Position numbers and translations under genes: made by a program
Assembly: GCA_027574665.1 (NCBI GenBank)
Contig: CM050648.1
Location: 38,658,700 to 38,722,699 of the forward strand
Source: Rhynochetos jubatus
Taxonomy: Eukaryota; Chordata; Aves; Eurypygiformes; Rhynochetidae
DNA: 64,000 bases
Direction of reading: 5' to 3'
Notes under the pieces: model-generated
What the model was told of the DNA's origin: nothing
Seen by the model: only the letters and a program-made list of their open reading frames with translations
Database searches by the model: none
Shown here: one piece after another, positions 47,101 to 60,105 of the stretch
Layout of the letters: each line of letters opens with the position of its first letter
How positions within the stretch are numbered: position 1 is the stretch's first letter

Positions 47101-47466
47101 TTTTCCAACAGCAACTGGACATCTCAAGAGCTAAAAGCAACAGCCCTTCAGCCTGGCCTGAAGTTTGGGAGCAAAGCATTTAGGAGGATTCAGTCTTTTA
47201 TGTCCTGGGGTCAACGCATCAGTTGTAAGACATTAGCTAGAAGGTTATTCTGGTGCCTGTCCAGATAATTTTTATCTTGTTGCCACGTTCTTCCCTGTGC
47301 TACTATGGAGGTGAAGGAAGAAAGGGAGTAGCTCTAACGGCATGCCTGTGTCACCCTCTCTGCTGACTTAAGACACAGAAAAGCCCAAATTTTACTCAAA
47401 AGTGATCTAATTTTCACCTTGTGTGCAGGCAGAATGGCAATGAAAGAAAGGGAAGGGGTTCTTTGT
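44171..47466. other. Noncoding stretch
   Basis: AT-rich apart from a GC-richer patch at 45060-45460 with a 60-codon minus frame of low complexity. A polypyrimidine-CAG at 45705-45717 precedes a short cysteine-rich open frame (see findings). No gene is supported. Confidence 0.5.
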
Positions 47467-48265
47467 CATAGAATCACAGAATGGTTTGGATTGGAAGGGA
47501 CCTTTAGAGATCATCTAGTCTAACTCCCTTGCTATGGGCAGGGACATCTTTTACTACATCTGGTTGCTCAAAGGCCCATCCAACCTGGCCTTGAAGATGT
47601 CCTATGATGGGGCATCCACAACTTCTCTGGGCAACCTTTCCAGTGCCTCACCACTCTCATCATAAAAAGTTTCTTCCTTGTGTCCAATCTGAATCTATCC
47701 TCTTTCAGTTTAAAGGGTTTGCCCTTGTCCTGTCACTACAGGCCCTTGTAAAAAGTCTCTCTCCATCTCTCTTGTAAGACCCCTTTGTATATTGTATATT
47801 GAAAGGTCACAGTAATGTTTCCCTGGAGCTTTCTCTACTCCAGGCTGAACAATCCCACCTCTCTCAGCCTTTCCTCATAGGAGAGGTGCTTCAGCCCCCT
47901 AAGAATTTTCGTGACCCTCCTCTGGACCCACATTTAACAGGTCGGTGTTTGTCTTATGTTGAGGGCCCCAGAGATGCACGCAGTACTGCAGGTGGGGTCT
48001 CATGAGAGCAGAGTAGAGGGGGAGAATCCCCTCCTTAGACCTGCTGGCCACACTTCTCCTGATACAGCCCAGGATACAGTTGGCTTTCTGGCCTGCCAGC
48101 TCACACTGCCGGCTCATGTCCAGCTTTTCATCCACCAGTACCCCCAAGTCCTTCTCCTCAGGGCTGCTCTCAATTCATTCTCCACCCAGCCTGTACTTGT
48201 GCTTGGGATTGCCCCGACCCAGGTGCAGGACCTTGCACTTGGCCTTGTTGAACTTCATGAGGCTT
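47467..48265 (-). mobile_element. CR1 LINE 3' portion with end of ORF2
   Basis: About 800 bases in reverse orientation. The 3' tail is at 47467 (catagaatcacagaatgg), then ttggaagggacctttagaga and the CR1 3' UTR. From 48147 back to 47899 an 82-codon frame encodes the C-terminal tail of CR1 ORF2: VLVDEKLDMSRQC, A-G-Q-K-A-N, ILGCIRRSVASRS, ILPLYSALMRPHLQYC and LWGPQHK. This lies after the reverse-transcriptase catalytic region, so the fragment has no enzyme core. A further ORF2 match runs to about 48265 (the rc of gtgcaaggtcctgcacctgg) in another frame. 5'-truncated, with frameshifts in between. Confidence 0.95.
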
Positions 48266-51200
48266 GTATCAGGAAAACTCAGCTGTCAGTGAGCTGTGCT
48301 TGTTCTGCAATGTAGCTGAAGAGCTGAGTTCGTCATAGCCTGCCAGGATTTCCCCTATTCCTTCTTTCCACTTAGTATTTCCCACTGTCTTTCAAAGTCC
48401 AGATGATCTGAGTGTCAGAGTGACAGTGTAAGTAAATTTGTGCCTGATGCTTGAAGGATGTAACCAGAAAAGTGGCACATGTATCTCCTCCCACAGGGAG
48501 AGAGGAAAAACAGGCTGCCCAGGCTGACCTCTCACTGCAGCAGTCGCAATTATTAACTTGTATTTGTTTTTTAAATTGAAATGAACATGAAATTGAATAT
48601 TCCTAGAACTTCTGAAATAACAGAATAATTTAATACTGGGAGACAGAAGTTGAAAGAGTGACAGGATGCCTACCATGACAATAGACCTTTGTGCTCTGAT
48701 TGTACTCTGATGAACGCCTTTCCTGTTCTCTGCTCCTTTGGTGCTTAGTGCTGATACATCCATCTAATATGATGTGGGGTGCCATGGTTGTGTCCTGAAA
48801 TATGTGTAGGCTCCCAATAGCTAGTGGTTGTGAGTAGAGTGTTGTGCAGGTGTTCCTAGGATATTTCTGATTCTGGAGTTGGTTTAGTTAATGCGACCTC
48901 TGTGTATCCATTTGGACAGGTCCAGAATTATAAGCTTAACACTTGTCAGAAAAAAGGTTGATGGTTCCTTTTCTTCTGCTTCAATTTGCTAGGGAGAGAA
49001 GAGGAAAAGACTGAGAAATCTACTGCTCTTTCCTCTTCCTGCTTCTTCCTACCCACAGTCGAGCAGAACTGGTGAGTTGTGAACAAAATTCCTGACCAGT
49101 ACATACCACTCTCATGAGGCTGTCTGCAAGTACTGTTTTTCACAGACTCTATTTTCCTCAGAACCTAAATATTTCTGCTGAAATATTAAAATTATGGGAA
49201 GAAATATTCCTCTGTTACAAAAAAAAAGAGAGGGGAAAAAAAAAAGCATGGAGGTCAACCAGTCCCAATGTAAACTCCCCCCCTTCTCTCTTCACCCGCT
49301 GGATGTTTATGATAAATTGAGTGCATCTTATCTGTGACTTGCTTACATAATGAGGTTGGTCTTTATTATCACATTGCTGCTCTCTCTGGAAGGAGAAAGG
49401 GTGAGCTTAGGTTTTAGATCTTTTGTAATTACAGGAAAATATGCAACTAAGTCATGTTCTCCTCACAGGATTCTCAAAGCTTTTCCATTTGATCTTTCTT
49501 ACTATTTTAAGAAGAAAGTGTTTGGAAATGTCTGTGCTTTTTTATTTTATTTTTTATTGCTCTGATGCTTTAATAATGCACATTGTGCAACTGTGTTGGA
49601 TGCATGATTGATGCCATCCCTACCTGCCTGGGAAGATAATGATAAAATATCTTAGGGAGTATTTTCTCCAAGTGATGCATACATGGAATTCCCATTAATG
49701 TTAATGTGAGTTGTGCAGATCCACCCAGTGAGTGAAGACAAGGCTGAAGATGTGATAGTTATATTAGGGCTTATGTCTTTCATGGCAGGCAGACTTCTAA
49801 GTGTCAGGCAGGTTTCTTTGAATTTAATAGAAAGCCATGCTAAAAAATGCCAGTTCTGTATGCTATGCAGATATATTGCTATTAAATTTTATGCCCAAAT
49901 CTTACAGCTGTAGCTGATCTCACTAAAGAAATAGGTCTCTGTTAAATATCTTCCACTAACTAGTTTCCATAATTCCAACATGATGGTTAGAACAATACAA
50001 TACAGAATTTTAATAAATTGGCATAAGCTGAAAATGAGAAAAGGTGAAATTCAAACCATACCCCAAAATGATTTTTTCTGAAGGAATCAATGAGGATGAA
50101 TTGAACAGCCGGGGAAATATTGAAAAGGCCCTGAATCTACATTCCTTCCTGTTTCTCTTTTGCCATCAAGGATGTAGTGTGAGCATGTGTGCAGCTTGGC
50201 ATGTCGGCAGGGGTCCAATGTTTGCACTTACATCTGGCACAAATTCTCTACAAGTGAAGAGACAGGTTTTGTCATTGTCACCTACTGTCCACGAGCTCCA
50301 TTACCAATAATGTGATTGTTTGCATTGATCAGATAAAGGAAAACACAGATTTTGAGTCTTTCTGGAGAATTTCACTGTTTATGACCTTAAAATGGGTATG
50401 CCATTTTATGGTTGTTACTGCTTTTCCTGAGGTGTTGTTGAGCCCTTGGTCAGCATTCAGTCATGAATGAGTGAAAGTCTTGACAGGTTCTAGAACCTAT
50501 TTTTAAAAGCCAGCCAAAATATTTAATATTAAGACATTTGGCTATATTTAGAAACCTTAAAAAAGTTTTGATTTTCGTGTCTTACACTCTGGCCCTTCCA
50601 TTTAGAAGAGACAAAGCTGTCTTTTATGTTATTTTTTTTTAAACTGTTCTGGTAAAGAGGACCTAAATTCTAGGGCCTTGAACACATTCTTACAAAAGAA
50701 TACATTAAGGGAAATCCTTCGATAATCATGGCAGGTTAGATCAGCACTAAGGAAAAATGTCTGCCAACTGAGAAATATTTTGTCATAAACATTCCTATAA
50801 GCAGTGCATGTTGGATTCTGCTCTTCAGAGTTGTTGTAGAATTAAGTTTTATTAATACAGAGCTCCAGGCCCTGAAATAGGATGTAATGGTGCTTTTGCA
50901 GACCTTGCTGTGAGAGCTCAAGGAGTTCACCGAGGCTGAGAGGATTCTGTCGCTGTGCCTGCCCCAGTAGACAGGGCAGAGCCAGGGTGAGGGCCTGAGC
51001 AACAGCCCATGAGCACCCATAGTGTTTGGTTATTAGCACTTGTCCCTGGCACAATTCAGGCTTGTGCCAAATAGCATTTTCTAAGACAAAGCCTTGGCAT
51101 GTTTTGGAGAATAACACAAGTTAGGGGCTGCTCTCAGTAGGTGGGTTGCATTTGAGCACATTATTCTGGGGAGGACGAAATAGAGTTTAGCCAGATGGCC

Positions 51201-54200
51201 ATGAGCCATTATGGCATTTGCCTTTAGGGTTCCCTAGACTGTTTTATTTATCAGGGTAGACATCACCTGTAAAGTCTCATGTTTGTAGCAGTGGGATGCC
51301 TGTTAGGAACTAAGACAAAAATACCCTGATTCCTTTGAAGCTTTTACGTGCATTGACCCAAATCACTCACTTTTTTCAAGGACTTCATAAAACACACCCA
51401 ACATATGAATTAAATCAATTTGATATCTCATCTCTCAAGTGTTCAACTGATGATATTCTGTCAGTTAATCCTGGTTGCTTTCGTTCCCAGGGCACCTTGG
51501 AGATGCACAGGAGCTTGCTCCAGGCTAAATTAATTATTCTAGTGACGGTGGCAGCTGCATGATCCCAGCTGCCTTCTTTTCTGGCCACATGATAGCAGTA
51601 GGGCTCCAAGAAAAAGGGCCACAGGCTCCATGTATTAATCTAGTAGTGGGGACCCACTCCTGACTGTAGTTGTGCTTGAGTCAACCCTTGAGCATATGCA
51701 GTATGGTGCATAGGAGGTCCATGCATAAGTCCCACTGAGTGTACTGTATGTATAATTGAGTCTACCTACATAATGTCTGCTAATATTTGCAGGGAAAGAA
51801 GTGGCCCATTCAGCCAGAAAATGCTGCGTGCCATTGATGTACAACATGTCCTTGACTACTGTCCAAGTGTCCTTGTGTTCCTTTTGAGCTCATTAACTCA
51901 GGAGCAAATATTTGACTCTAGGGTGTCTGGGTCTTCCCTGTGTGGCCTGTTGTTTGGACCAGGGAGATGAAGATTTGATCCTGGAAGAGTATAATCACAG
52001 AAGTTCTTAATTTAACACACGTGTAAGCACCTAATTCCAGATTGATGCTCAGCTATTGCCTAATCCTGTTGGTGTCCTGGGAGCATTGGCATCAGACTTC
52101 AGCCAGACAATTCCAAGTGGCCTTCATTTCTGTTGCTTGACATGATGTCTTTCAAGCAGGGCACCTGAAAACACCAAACTGCTCAGGGCCTAAGCCATAG
52201 CATGATTCACAAAACACAGGGGTGTTTTTCTAATCTTCTTGGCAAGTCCTGATATATTAAAATATTTCAGAATATCTTTACCAGCTTGGGTCACAAATAA
52301 AACCCAATGACCCATCTCAAATGCTCAACAGCCCAGTGCATGGAGCACTCATGCATAATACCCAGGCTCATTTTCTTCTCCTTCTTGCATTGAAACACAG
52401 ATTTGAAGACACATCTTACCCTCCCAACAGAAAGATCTTCTACCAGATCAAGAATGCACCAGCTATCACACAATAGCATGCTCTAAGAGGAATCCTTCAT
52501 CCTCTCTCGGTGAAGCTAATCTGCTTAATATAAAATACTTTAAATATTCATAGTAAATATTCACACTCTATAGCTTAATGACTATGATTGTTGCCTAGAA
52601 GACTGGGTTTCTAATCACTACCCTAATGAATAAACATCTGAGATTTACAGATAGTGGACAATGCTAAAGAGAAAGTACTCCTTTCAGAGTAGGGTGCATT
52701 ATCTGTGATTATTTAGCCAAGAAATTATTACGTCTTCCTTCAGCTCCACAGGGGCAAATTTGGACTGGAGAGACTCCTGTCTCTGGGAGGAAATTATACT
52801 TGCAGTGCAGAGATACCACAGTGATAGTATTCTATACAAAAATAAAAAACAGCCTAAGACACATTCTTAAACCCAGTCTCAGTATTGTTGTAGCCTACAG
52901 GAAAGATCTTCAACCGAAATTGCAAAGTTAGACTGACAGTGATGCTTTTGGATGATTACTCCTATTCATCAGGCTTCCAGTCCTTAGTGAAATCAGGATG
53001 AAGAGGGTTACATTGTTTTTTCTGTATTGTAGGCTTAGAAAATAAAATAATGTTGTCCTATTCATTTATTATCAAATTTGAACAGTTTGTTTTTGAAATG
53101 CTGAGTTACCCCAGCTGAACTCTCCTTTTTAGGCAGTAACTAGCTGATATTGCCTTCCATGGGACTCTAAAATCAATACAGAGAATGAGCAATAGACGGG
53201 AAAATGGACATTAATCCATTAATTTAATCTTCATCTTCAAGTCATTATGCTAAAAAAAAAATCAAGATTCTGATAAGTTAAGTTAGACATTTTTTCTTTT
53301 CTCCTGTGACCCACTTAGAAATCCAGAAGTCATAAAGTTTTGCCTTGTCACAAGCTATAAGTTATGGTGGCACAGCAATATTTTTTACTGTCCAGATAAA
53401 AAAGGAAATTACTAACTCCATCCTTGCCTGGTGATGCAGTTAGCTGCCTGAGGTCTCAGTGGTTTCACTTCATTTAACATGAGGAAGTATAAAACTGACA
53501 TATAAAAATTCCCTTGAGCGATCATTCATAATTGTTAAAAAAACCTTTTTGTAAGGTTTTCTGATCTATCCACACATTGATTTTTAAGCAGAGAGCATCT
53601 TTCTTTACAAACAAAAGGTTCTTTCACGTTTGTTACATAGCTTTCCATTTTGGTTTTCCTTTGTTTGTATTTGGATACTGTATTTAAATTTATCCTCTGA
53701 GATGACCGAATATTGAGATTTTGAGAATCTTCTCCGTGTACTGCTGGAGTGGCTGACCTTGGTTATGAGACTTTCTTCCTTTTTTTTCAATAAAATCATC
53801 CTGACATTTTAGCAAAGTTACCATTGCTGCTATTTTATGAATCCAGTCTCCCAGATTCAATGAGGGGGAAGACTTTAGGGCTCTTCAGAAGGAATTCTTG
53901 TAAATAGACTGCATAGATTTTCAGCCTGAAATTATGGAGCTTACAAGCCTCATGCTTTGAATATTCAATTTCTACAGGTAGGCTATATTTACAGGAAATG
54001 TTGATCATACCATGGTGGTTGGAGTTCACGTGTGGAATGATTGTAAATAGTAATGACTTGTATGAAGCACTGAAGTCTGTATCAGTATCTTCCATGCAGT
54101 CCTGAATGTGTCAGATCTGAGTGACAAAAGTGCTGTGAGGGAGAATGGGGATGTTTTTAGTAAAAAGATGGTTTTGAAAGATAACACTAAAGGTTTGCAG

Positions 54201-54423
54201 AGCCCAAACTCCTTTTTTCTACTAACATGTTACCAGAAAATTTATACTGTGCCTACAGATCATCTAAATCAAGGCAAAACAGTGATGAGAGTGAACAAAT
54301 ACCAAGGAACAGTTGAAACAAGCAAGTGTGCTTAAAGAAGCATTACATGTGAGGGAAGTCAGGGAAGATTTGGTTTTCAAGCTTGTGTGAGGAAGCTATA
54401 AATAAAGAGAAGTTCTAAGTAGA
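48266..54423. other. Noncoding stretch
   Basis: Contains a 123-codon minus frame (48392-48763) and two overlapping minus frames (94 and 91 codons, 50736-51117), none with a recognisable domain. A/G-rich runs with poly-A lie at 49219-49247. No RNA gene or recognised repeat. Confidence 0.5.
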
Positions 54424-54438
54424 TTAAAAAAAAAAAAA
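54424..54438 (+). repeat. Short A-rich tract
   Basis: About 13 A residues ending in AAGG. No retrocopy is recognised upstream. Confidence 0.7.
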
Positions 54439-55336
54439 GGAATTATAACTTATTTGTTTGTAACAAGGAATTAAATTTAACCAATTCTCAGCATTCTCAG
54501 ATAAACCATACATGTGTTTTTAAACTTTATGCTGTTGCAGCAATGTGAAATCATCAAAATCTCAGCTTTTAAGTAGGAAAAATAATTCTCGCTTCATGGT
54601 TTTATAGAAGAAGCTGGAAAATGCTATCCCAGATGTCTTAAGATAGAAAAGTGAGTCAGGAGACATAAAAAAAAGTTAAAAATATAATTCTATTGATTTT
54701 TATAGCAACCTCTTTGCTCTTTGATGTCTGCTTGAAAATCTATGAGCAGTTGTCACAGAGAGACCTTGCTGATGGCATTCAGTGCCTCTGAGCTCCTAAG
54801 TTAGGCAGAAAGAGCCTCTGAATTCAGTGTCACAGTAGCAGGTTAGTTCAACACATCCCTTTCTCTATATATGGGGCTTCCGTGGAGGAAAAATTCATCT
54901 GCACAGGGCATAGTGAACAAACATAGCATATGCCACTGTTACCATTTAGGATATGATAGACTGTATGTCTTTTACTTTTCTAGAAGTAACTGTTGGTTAC
55001 TCACACAGCCAGTGCAAGACAAAAGAAAGTGCCAAAGACAATTCAACCCACCTGCACTAGACACCTGACTTATTTTGAGATGAATTACCATTGTGAATTG
55101 GCCACCCTTCCTCACTGACTGTTACTGAAACTGGGACAACTAGGTCAGGCAAGCTGTATCTCTTTTAGGTGCTTCATGTCAGGTGAGAGCCCTAATTACA
55201 GGCCATTAAGCTTTATCCACCAGTAATCACAGCAGAAGGAAATCCCTCGTGAATTCTGTGAAGCTAAATGCACAATGTCATCACTTGACTGCCTAATTCC
55301 AAGTCCACATACCAGCATATGGAGGACTATGGTCAC
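54439..55336. other. Noncoding, nothing recognised
   Basis: Unique-looking DNA; a 65-codon plus frame at 54871-55068 has no domain. Confidence 0.6.
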
Positions 55337-55436
55337 TATGGTCTAGTGGAGGGTGTCCCTGCCCATGGCAGGGGGGTTGGAACTAGGTGATCTTTAAGGT
55401 CCTTTCCAACACAAACCATTCTATGATTCTATGATT
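55337..55436 (+). mobile_element. CR1 LINE 3' end
   Basis: 'ggtctagtggagggtgtccc', 'tgcccatggcagggggg', 'aggtgatctttaaggtcctt' and a tail of two and a half ATTCTATG-type octamers. 5'-truncated to 100 bases. Closest in-window relative is the minus-strand copy at 33651-33800 (about 93% identical over 96 bases by hand count). Confidence 0.95.
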
Positions 55437-58400
55437 GAACAAATACCATGTATTTTCTCAGGAGGGTCTTTTGTCCCAGGAGATAATAAAATACTCAGGG
55501 TCTTACAGATGGTTCCCATTCAGAGGGCCAACTGATAGTTAAGTCCATTTAGTTATCAAGGACAATCAAAGCTATGTTTTGCTGAATTAGTAGGCACCAA
55601 ACAGAAAGAGAACAGCTCTTTGCTCATAGCTTCAAGGCCCATTCACACGGGGCTTACTGTTTCCTTGACTTTATTTCAAGTGTTGGTTCTAGCTGTAACC
55701 TTGGCATTTCCAGCCTGGTTGAGAGAGTGCTGGGGGTGTGTGACAGCTTGTGCCTCCCACTGCTGTTTCTGCAGCAGTAATTAGACCTCTCTACATTATG
55801 GATGTGGGAAATAGCTTTTGTACCTGTAAATACTCAGCACTTGCATTAACCGCAGTGGAGGGAACTGGATGGATTACACACCTACTGGAACCTGCACTTC
55901 CACAAAAATTTTCAGATCTGGAATTTCATTGTCTTTATACACATATACACACATACTTCACGTATACCCGCCCTTGTAATATTCGAGACAGTACCCTGCC
56001 AAACTTCTTTCATGTGCCTGTGCTTTTTCTCCACGGTAAGGACTAAGGTTTTACACTGTTGTCTAAAATGAAAAAGTTTTCATTAAATAAACTGTATCTT
56101 TAAAATTGGATTCAGGATAAAATGATGAGTGGTAGAACATAGCTGCCAGATTCTTCCTGTCAGGTACAGATTATGTGGCATAGCCTGGTGAGCACCAGGC
56201 CCTAGGAGTCTGGGTCCTGCCTGTTTCATTAAGCAGTATGAAGCTGGCTGTCAGCTATTAGCATGCAGAATATTAGCAGCACCATACCTGTCAAAGAGGA
56301 AAAAAGGGCCTACATACAGCTATATCACTGTAATCCGTTCATCAGTTTATTGAACTGAAGCTTGATAGGGGGTTTCTCACATGTGATGCCCCACGCTGTT
56401 AAGAGTTTTGTATTTTGATCTCAGATTATGCTGAAAGATTTGTGCTAGCTCCCTTTTGGTTATGTATCTGAAGTTGTTCAAAGACAGAAGTTATTTCTTC
56501 CAGAGCTGAGTATAATTTGCACTCACCATGTTGCCCCAGAGACACCTATTTCATGGTTTGGGGCATTGGAGCTGGATAGAAATTCATCCTTCCCTTTTGC
56601 TGAGTCTGTGCCACCAGAGGCATCCCCTGCACTCCTGCTGTTCTCCTGCTGTTGGCTTTCAAATCTGGGCCTTGGCCACTTTATGTCTGGCCACAGTGCT
56701 GTGAAATCTGGCTAGAGTGAAGCTGAGGAATGAGGCCAAGATGTAGATTAGGGAGGTTCCACTTGATGACAAGCTGTTTTATGTGCTTTACAGGGGTGAG
56801 ATGGTTTTATGATAAGAAAGGTTTGCATCTGAGAATTAAATGAAATGTGCAAAAGCAAAGATATACTTTGGTATCTTTCTGAAAGCTTTGGTGCCAATCA
56901 GCTACCAATTGCCCCTCCCTAGCCCCGCTCCATCTCTATCCTTTGTAAATTGTTGGCTGAAGATCCTAGAGCTCTTGAGAGGTCTTGGCAGAGGTTAAAG
57001 CTGCTTCAGTGCCTGGTCAGATTTCCGTGTGGAAATCTGGAAGGTTGTCAAGGGATGGTTTTGTGGATATTCTCTTTGTTCACTGTACTTAATGACCCAG
57101 AACACAGTGTCACAATAAATGCATAGAGGTCATGCAAAAGTGTCTATGTAGCCTCAGAGTTCAAATTTCTCATCTTCTCCACCCATGGTTCACATCTGTG
57201 GTTCTCACCCTCGGTGTCTGGGTGCTCGGGCAGTGCTCTGTATCCTTTGAGAGACAGTAAATGTAATTATCAGCCACCTTGAACCGCAGTACATAGCTGA
57301 CAGCTCTCTCCTGGCTCTCATGTAGTTCATTACAAAACATGAAATTTACTCAGGAATCCTAAAATGCGGGAAGTTGGGTCTTACAAACTCTCCTAAATAA
57401 TATATGCCGGGTTTTAGAGGTTGGCTTTTCACGGTTTCTTCAAAAATGCTTGTCTTTTCCAATACCAACTTAAAAGTATGTAAGATCACCTTACTAGTAG
57501 AACAGCAAAAACTATTGATAAAAGCAGACAGCTATCATAGGGGAGATCTTTATGGATCATTCTAGTAGAATATAGACTCAATATTTCTTTCAGGTTCTGG
57601 AAATTGAAGTGTTTACTTATAATTGGTGGAACTACCAACCCTTGGTAAGATTTTAGTCAGTTTAAAAGGCCAAGTCTTGTTTTATACTATAAATTGTGAG
57701 TTTGTTGGGATAAAAATCTTAGCTTTTGTGTTATTAATCTATATTCTCTAAATTTTATTTACTATGTCAATATGTTTTTCAATCTTAACTTTTATTTTTC
57801 TTATGTATTTTTATTCCAAATAATTTGGAGAAATGCAAGATATACAGAATCTATGTATGTATGGTTCTATAGCCAGGAAGATGAATTTGCTAAATATTTG
57901 TTAAAATCTGTCATTTTTCTCAGTAAGGTCTGAGGATCCTGTAACTTTCCTGCACAGCAAACATAGAGCTTGAGCAAGGAACTGTCTGAAAACCTGATAT
58001 ACAAGTGGGTGAAACTTGAATCCCTCCAAAATGTGGCCTCCAAAAATTTTCCCAAGATATCTGGCAGGAACACTGTAATGAAAATCATCAGATTTCACAA
58101 AGCATGTGTGGCATCTTATCTTTGTGGGGTACCAGGAGAACCACTGAAACACAATTTTTACAAAGAATGCTTCCACTGAATGGCTTTCCCTTTTGTCTTT
58201 ATTTTGAAACATTATTTTCCAGGATATGATGTTTCCTGACAAGTAGCTGAGATGATGTGGTAATACAACAATAGTAGTCCAACATTCTGGCGAACCAGCA
58301 GAAGCACAGATGCCAAGATGTCAAAAATTAAGCCCGATTGTAAAGCAAATTTCCACAGTTTTGTTTTATGACAGAGATACAATGTTTTATCAAAAGGAAA

Positions 58401-58926
58401 AAGGTGGTCCACATTGTTAAGATAGGACGTCAGTCTAAAGAGATAGAGTTCTCCCACAAACCAATGTATATGTTTAGAAAACTAAACTACTAACTTTTAA
58501 AAAACTGTATTTTAAACTATTTAGAGGAACAGCACTTGTTTCACTTGTACTTGGGTGTACATGTCAGGTTATAAGTAAGAACAAAACCAAATATGGGAGT
58601 CTGGGCTGTCTCCGATGAGAACAGCATGGAAGAGGCAGCTGCTAGAGCCATGTACTGTCCTGAATACTTTGCAGTGTACCTTATGTGATATTTTGATGCT
58701 GCATTCCTCGGAACTGCAGTTCTTGATATGAGTTCTGGCCTAAATAGATTCAGAACCAGTCTTTGTTCCACTATAAATTCACACATTTGGAGAAGCTGTT
58801 CCGTTGTGTGACCTCAGCATGTTCTGAAGCTAAATATAGGGGGATGTCTACCTCATTTCTAGATTCAGAAACCTCATACAGGTTCAACTTGACATGAAAA
58901 TTTTTAGATTAGCACATATTTAGTAT
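55437..58926. other. Noncoding stretch
   Basis: Mostly AT-rich. 57901-58242 is open on both strands (113 codons minus, 69 codons plus), and 58212-58457 (minus, 81 codons) adjoins it; no domain was recognised with confidence. No RNA gene. Confidence 0.5.
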
Positions 58927-58955
58927 TTGCACATATTTATTTTAAATATGTGCAA
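58927..58955. other. AT-rich perfect palindrome (hairpin)
   Basis: Arms TTGCACATATTTA (58927-58939) and TAAATATGTGCAA (58943-58955) are perfect complements around a TTT loop. An extra direct copy of 'gcacatattta' lies just upstream at 58912-58922. Confidence 0.9.
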
Positions 58956-59904
58956 TTTTATGTACATTGGCCTTCATCGCCATTTCCATCTATGTACACG
59001 CCTCGCGTAAAGATTCTTCTGTTTCAAAGCAAGCCAGAGCAAATCGCTGCAAGAGTATCTCCGTGACAATTGCACACAAAGTCCACAAATTAAAAAATCT
59101 TTTTAAGAATAAAAGCAACCTGAACATGAGTTTCTCTGCAGAAGGATTTTTTATTACTCTTAATGTCCAAAGGCAGTAGTTCACATTATGAACTAATGGC
59201 CTGTGAAATGTCATTTAAAAATAAAAGATGTGTTTGAGTCAGAGGAATAACAACATCTTTGACTGTCCTATGTTTTTTCCACAATGTTTTGAAAGTCATT
59301 TAATTTTTTCTTCATTTTTTTTAGAAGGATACTTGATCTCCGGCTAAAAAAGGACAGACTTAATTACAGAGCATAGCTTTTTTGTCTCAATTTGCACAAC
59401 TTTGACAACAGCGCTTTAAATGCAGGGACACTAGCACAGCTTAATTGAAATTCTGATGATGTTTTTTGCACTAATTGATACCCATGTTGGCAGACTGAGC
59501 TCAGCGACCCAGGAATGAATGGACAGGAAGAATGAGACTATCAGCTTAGCCTTGCAGGTGGTCTTTCCTGATCAAGATTAAAGAACATTGGCAGGGCACT
59601 GCAGGAGATCCAGCACCATTGATACTCTACGCTATCCTCATTTTGTATTTAAACACTGGATTTCAGTGTTCAGGCTGAGATTTTCAGTCTGACTCCATTT
59701 ACAGTAGTAATAATAATAATACCTAAAAGAGACTGAGAAATGACTTGATTACACTGTGTAAGAAGGTGGCAAGGAGAAAATACCAGGTACAAAAGAGGCC
59801 TTTAATCTGGCAGAAAAAAGATAGGTGAGAACTAATTATTTGGCTTGGGTTTAGCATGAATTCAGATTAGTATGAGATACAGATTAGTAACGGGTAAAAG
59901 TAGG
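58956..59904. other. Repeat-free noncoding block, possible regulatory DNA
   Basis: No interspersed repeat is visible. It contains several homeodomain-type cores (cttaattacag near 59359, cttaattg near 59441, ctaattg near 59472) and retained CpGs near 59000 (cgcctcgcg). This is compatible with an enhancer in a gene desert, but conservation cannot be judged from one sequence. Confidence 0.3.
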
Positions 59905-60080
59905 GTGTTAATAAGCTCTGGAACAAACTTCCAAGGATATGTTAGCTTCTGCATCCTTCGAAGTCCTCAAATAGCTGTCTAACACAGGGTCTTGGGCTCA
60001 GCACAAATAAAGCTGGCAGGATATATTGTGGCCTACAATGTACAGGAGATGAGACTAGTCAATTCTGTCCCTTAAAGGCT
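59905..60080 (+). mobile_element. Ancient CR1-type LINE 3' end
   Basis: 'aataagctctggaacaaact', 'tccaaggata', 'cttcgaagtcctcaaatagc', 'gtcttgggctcagcaca', 'aggagatgagactagt' and 'ctgtcccttaaaggct' follow in order the 3' end of old amniote CR1 ('ctctggaacaagcttcc', 'ttgaagtcttcaaatcaaga', 'caggaggtcagactagatga', 'ggtcccttctggcctta'). Far more diverged than the other CR1 copies here. Confidence 0.75.
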
Positions 60081-60105
60081 ATTAATCCTGTTAATACTTA
60101 CTTCT

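Noticed and set aside
48392..48763. 123-codon minus-strand open frame
   Set aside because: No recognisable domain, starts just past a CR1 element, and the composition is ordinary for chance frames. I would call it only with transcript or homology support.
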